A DNA stretch of 64,000 nt from Chitinophagaceae bacterium (GTDB lineage: Bacteria > Bacteroidota > Bacteroidia > Chitinophagales > Chitinophagaceae), in contig JADKHN010000002.1 in assembly GCA_016721725.1 (NCBI GenBank), positions 181,632 to 245,631 of the forward strand, written 5' to 3'. Positions 63,376-64,000 of the stretch are shown piece by piece. The notes under the pieces were generated by a model. The model made no database searches and was not told the DNA's origin. It saw only the letters and a list, made by a program, of their open reading frames with translations. Positions within the stretch are counted from its first letter, which is position 1; every line of letters starts with the position of its first letter. A program made the translations under genes and the position numbers.

Positions 63376-63411
63376 AAAAAAAGAAGCCCCCATGTTTACT
63401 GGGGGCTTTTT
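63376..63411 (-). terminator. Terminator directly after the tRNA-like element
   Basis: AAGCCCCC (63384-63391) pairs with GGGGGCTT (63401-63408), flanked by A- and T-runs. On the minus strand it closes the repeat transcription unit. Confidence 0.85.
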
Positions 63412-63489
63412 GCGGACCGGACGGGACTCGAACCCGTCCCTCCATATCGGAGGGATGACAGGGCGGCATTCTAACCTCCTGAACTAACC
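63412..63489 (-). pseudogene. Degenerate tRNA-Asp-like element, copy 1
   Basis: On the minus strand the D-arm (TAGTTCAGGAGGTTAGAAT) and anticodon loop CTGTCAT (anticodon GTC) are those of tRNA-Asp. The T-arm ACGGG-TTCGAGT-CCCGT and the 3' acceptor CCGGTCC-G are also intact. The 5' acceptor strand does not pair with the 3' one, and the 3' half of the anticodon stem is replaced by the 19-bp perfect hairpin TCCCTCC-GATAT-GGAGGGA. It is therefore probably not a working tRNA. Confidence 0.75.
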
Positions 63490-63750
63490 TTACCGTATAT
63501 TATTCTTAGGACTGGCGACCAACCTGCTAATGCGCTCATTCCCATATTTCTTCAATACCCTTTCGCGGATCAATGCTTCACGTTTCGTTACGAACTCCTC
63601 CACATGAACCAGTTTCCATGGCATTTTAGAAGAAGTATAATGTGATTCGCCCCGGTTGTGCTGTTCCAGACGTTCATAGGGGTTTTGACTGAACCCTTTG
63701 TAATAGGACCCATCCCGTTCACTTTGTATGATATAAACACAAAATGCCAT
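63490..63750 (-). CDS. Small GIY-YIG nuclease-domain protein
   Basis: An 86-residue protein from ATG 63750 (MAFCVYIIQSERDG). It is a single GIY-YIG domain: VYII with YYKGF (tyrosines of the GIY and YIG strands, here YKG), the catalytic Arg in NPYERLEQHNRG, and Glu in KREALIRERVLKKYG. Free-standing proteins of this size are widespread in Bacteroidota; most have no known target, though relatives act as homing or repair nucleases. The frame is open upstream through the second tRNA-like copy, giving RVRVPSGPQ-type residues from the T-arm, which I take to be non-coding. Confidence 0.85.
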   Translation of the reverse strand: MAFCVYIIQSERDGSYYKGFSQNPYERLEQHNRGESHYTSSKMPWKLVHVEEFVTKREALIRERVLKKYGNERISRLVASPKNNIR

Positions 63751-63785
63751 AAATGCAAAATGGTTACTTTTTACAGTAACCATTT

Positions 63786-63863
63786 GCGGACCGGACGGGA
63801 CTCGAACCCGTCCCTCCATATCGGAGGGATGACAGGGCGGCATTCTAACCTCCTGAACTAACC
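63786..63863 (-). pseudogene. Degenerate tRNA-Asp-like element, copy 2
   Basis: Identical to copy 1 at 63412-63489, including the inserted hairpin. It lies about 35 bp upstream of the complete GIY-YIG gene and just after the stop of the truncated second GIY-YIG copy. Confidence 0.75.
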
Positions 63864-64000
63864 TTACCGTATATTATTCTTAGGACTGGCGACCAACCTG
63901 CTAATGCGCTCATTCCCATATTTCTTCAATACCCTTTCGCGGATCAATGCTTCACGTTTCGTTACGAACTCCTCCACATGAACCAGTTTCCATGGCATTT
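63864..64000 (-). CDS. Second GIY-YIG gene copy, partial at the window edge
   Basis: The last 45 codons or so of a second GIY-YIG gene, identical to the end of the 63490-63750 gene (from about KMPWKLVHVEEF to the stop). The start lies outside the window. It shows that the 374-bp unit is present at least twice, and whether more copies follow cannot be seen here. Confidence 0.85.
   Translation of the reverse strand, partial: MPWKLVHVEEFVTKREALIRERVLKKYGNERISRLVASPKNNIR

Larger units (their letters stand above)
63409..64000. repeat. 374-bp tandem duplication (first unit complete, second cut by the window end)
   Basis: Unit 1 spans 63409-63782. From 63783 to the window end (218 bp) the sequence is, as far as I can compare, identical to unit 1. 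Each unit holds a tRNA-Asp-like segment and a GIY-YIG gene on the minus strand. Confidence 0.95.

Overview
This window looks like chromosome of a Bacteroidota bacterium, most likely a Chitinophagaceae relative. The signs are TonB-dependent receptors, type IX secretion (T9SS) C-terminal sorting tails, SdrD B-like surface proteins, 'head GIN' DUF2807 proteins, TAnnTTTG/TTTG promoters, the long IspH form, a LuxC-type acyl-CoA reductase divergent from a dicluster ferredoxin, and a near absence of Shine-Dalgarno sequences. No prophage, integron, CRISPR array or classical IS element was seen.

Layout. 0-7.4 kb: a TetR-controlled export operon on the minus strand (tetR, TolC, HlyD lipoprotein, two ATPases, two ABC-2 permeases), a split version of the enterobacterial YbhGFSR type, with near-identical operators before tetR and before tolC. 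7.5-21 kb: housekeeping and small envelope genes (hmgA, phosphoesterase, beta-propeller and TPR proteins, rpe, a TonB receptor, a PhoH ATPase, a YiiX-like amidase, two DUF4878-like lipoproteins, frameshifted crcB, ppa, TauE, an ECF sigma factor with a putative anti-sigma factor). 21-25 kb: a large T9SS surface protein broken by clustered indels, then a small lipoprotein. 25.4-28.8 kb: GTPases der and era, separated by low-complexity homopolymer sequence, then a GIY-YIG fragment and initiator tRNA. 28.8-42.6 kb: an esterase, two DUF2807 proteins, a TPP riboswitch driving a TonB receptor (predicted thiamine uptake), rhodanese/PASTA/ddl, ferredoxin/LuxC, an HtrA protease, a GH13 amylase and ispH. 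42.6-52.7 kb: a surface-protein block with a 1,879-residue protein carrying about ten SdrD B repeats. 52.7-63 kb: cmk, clpC, STAS, rnz, an esterase, dapA, an L,D-transpeptidase, a peroxiredoxin, DUF302 and an SDR. 63.4-64 kb: a 374-bp tandem repeat of a degenerate tRNA-Asp plus a GIY-YIG gene.

The most distinctive signal lies between genes. Many gaps hold tandem arrays of 7-bp units (for example 17 perfect GCAAACT copies) or 9-bp units (GACGTTTAA type). Several occur as facing inverted pairs: a purine-rich array at the left and a complementary-style array at the right, about 50-80 bp apart. The unit differs between loci but is homogeneous within a locus.

Sequence quality matters here. Two genes look frameshifted by a single missing G in a GGGG run, one gene has several shifts within about 200 bp, and era is flanked on both sides by poly-G (read outward). 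The poly-G pattern resembles loss of signal in sequencing rather than biology.
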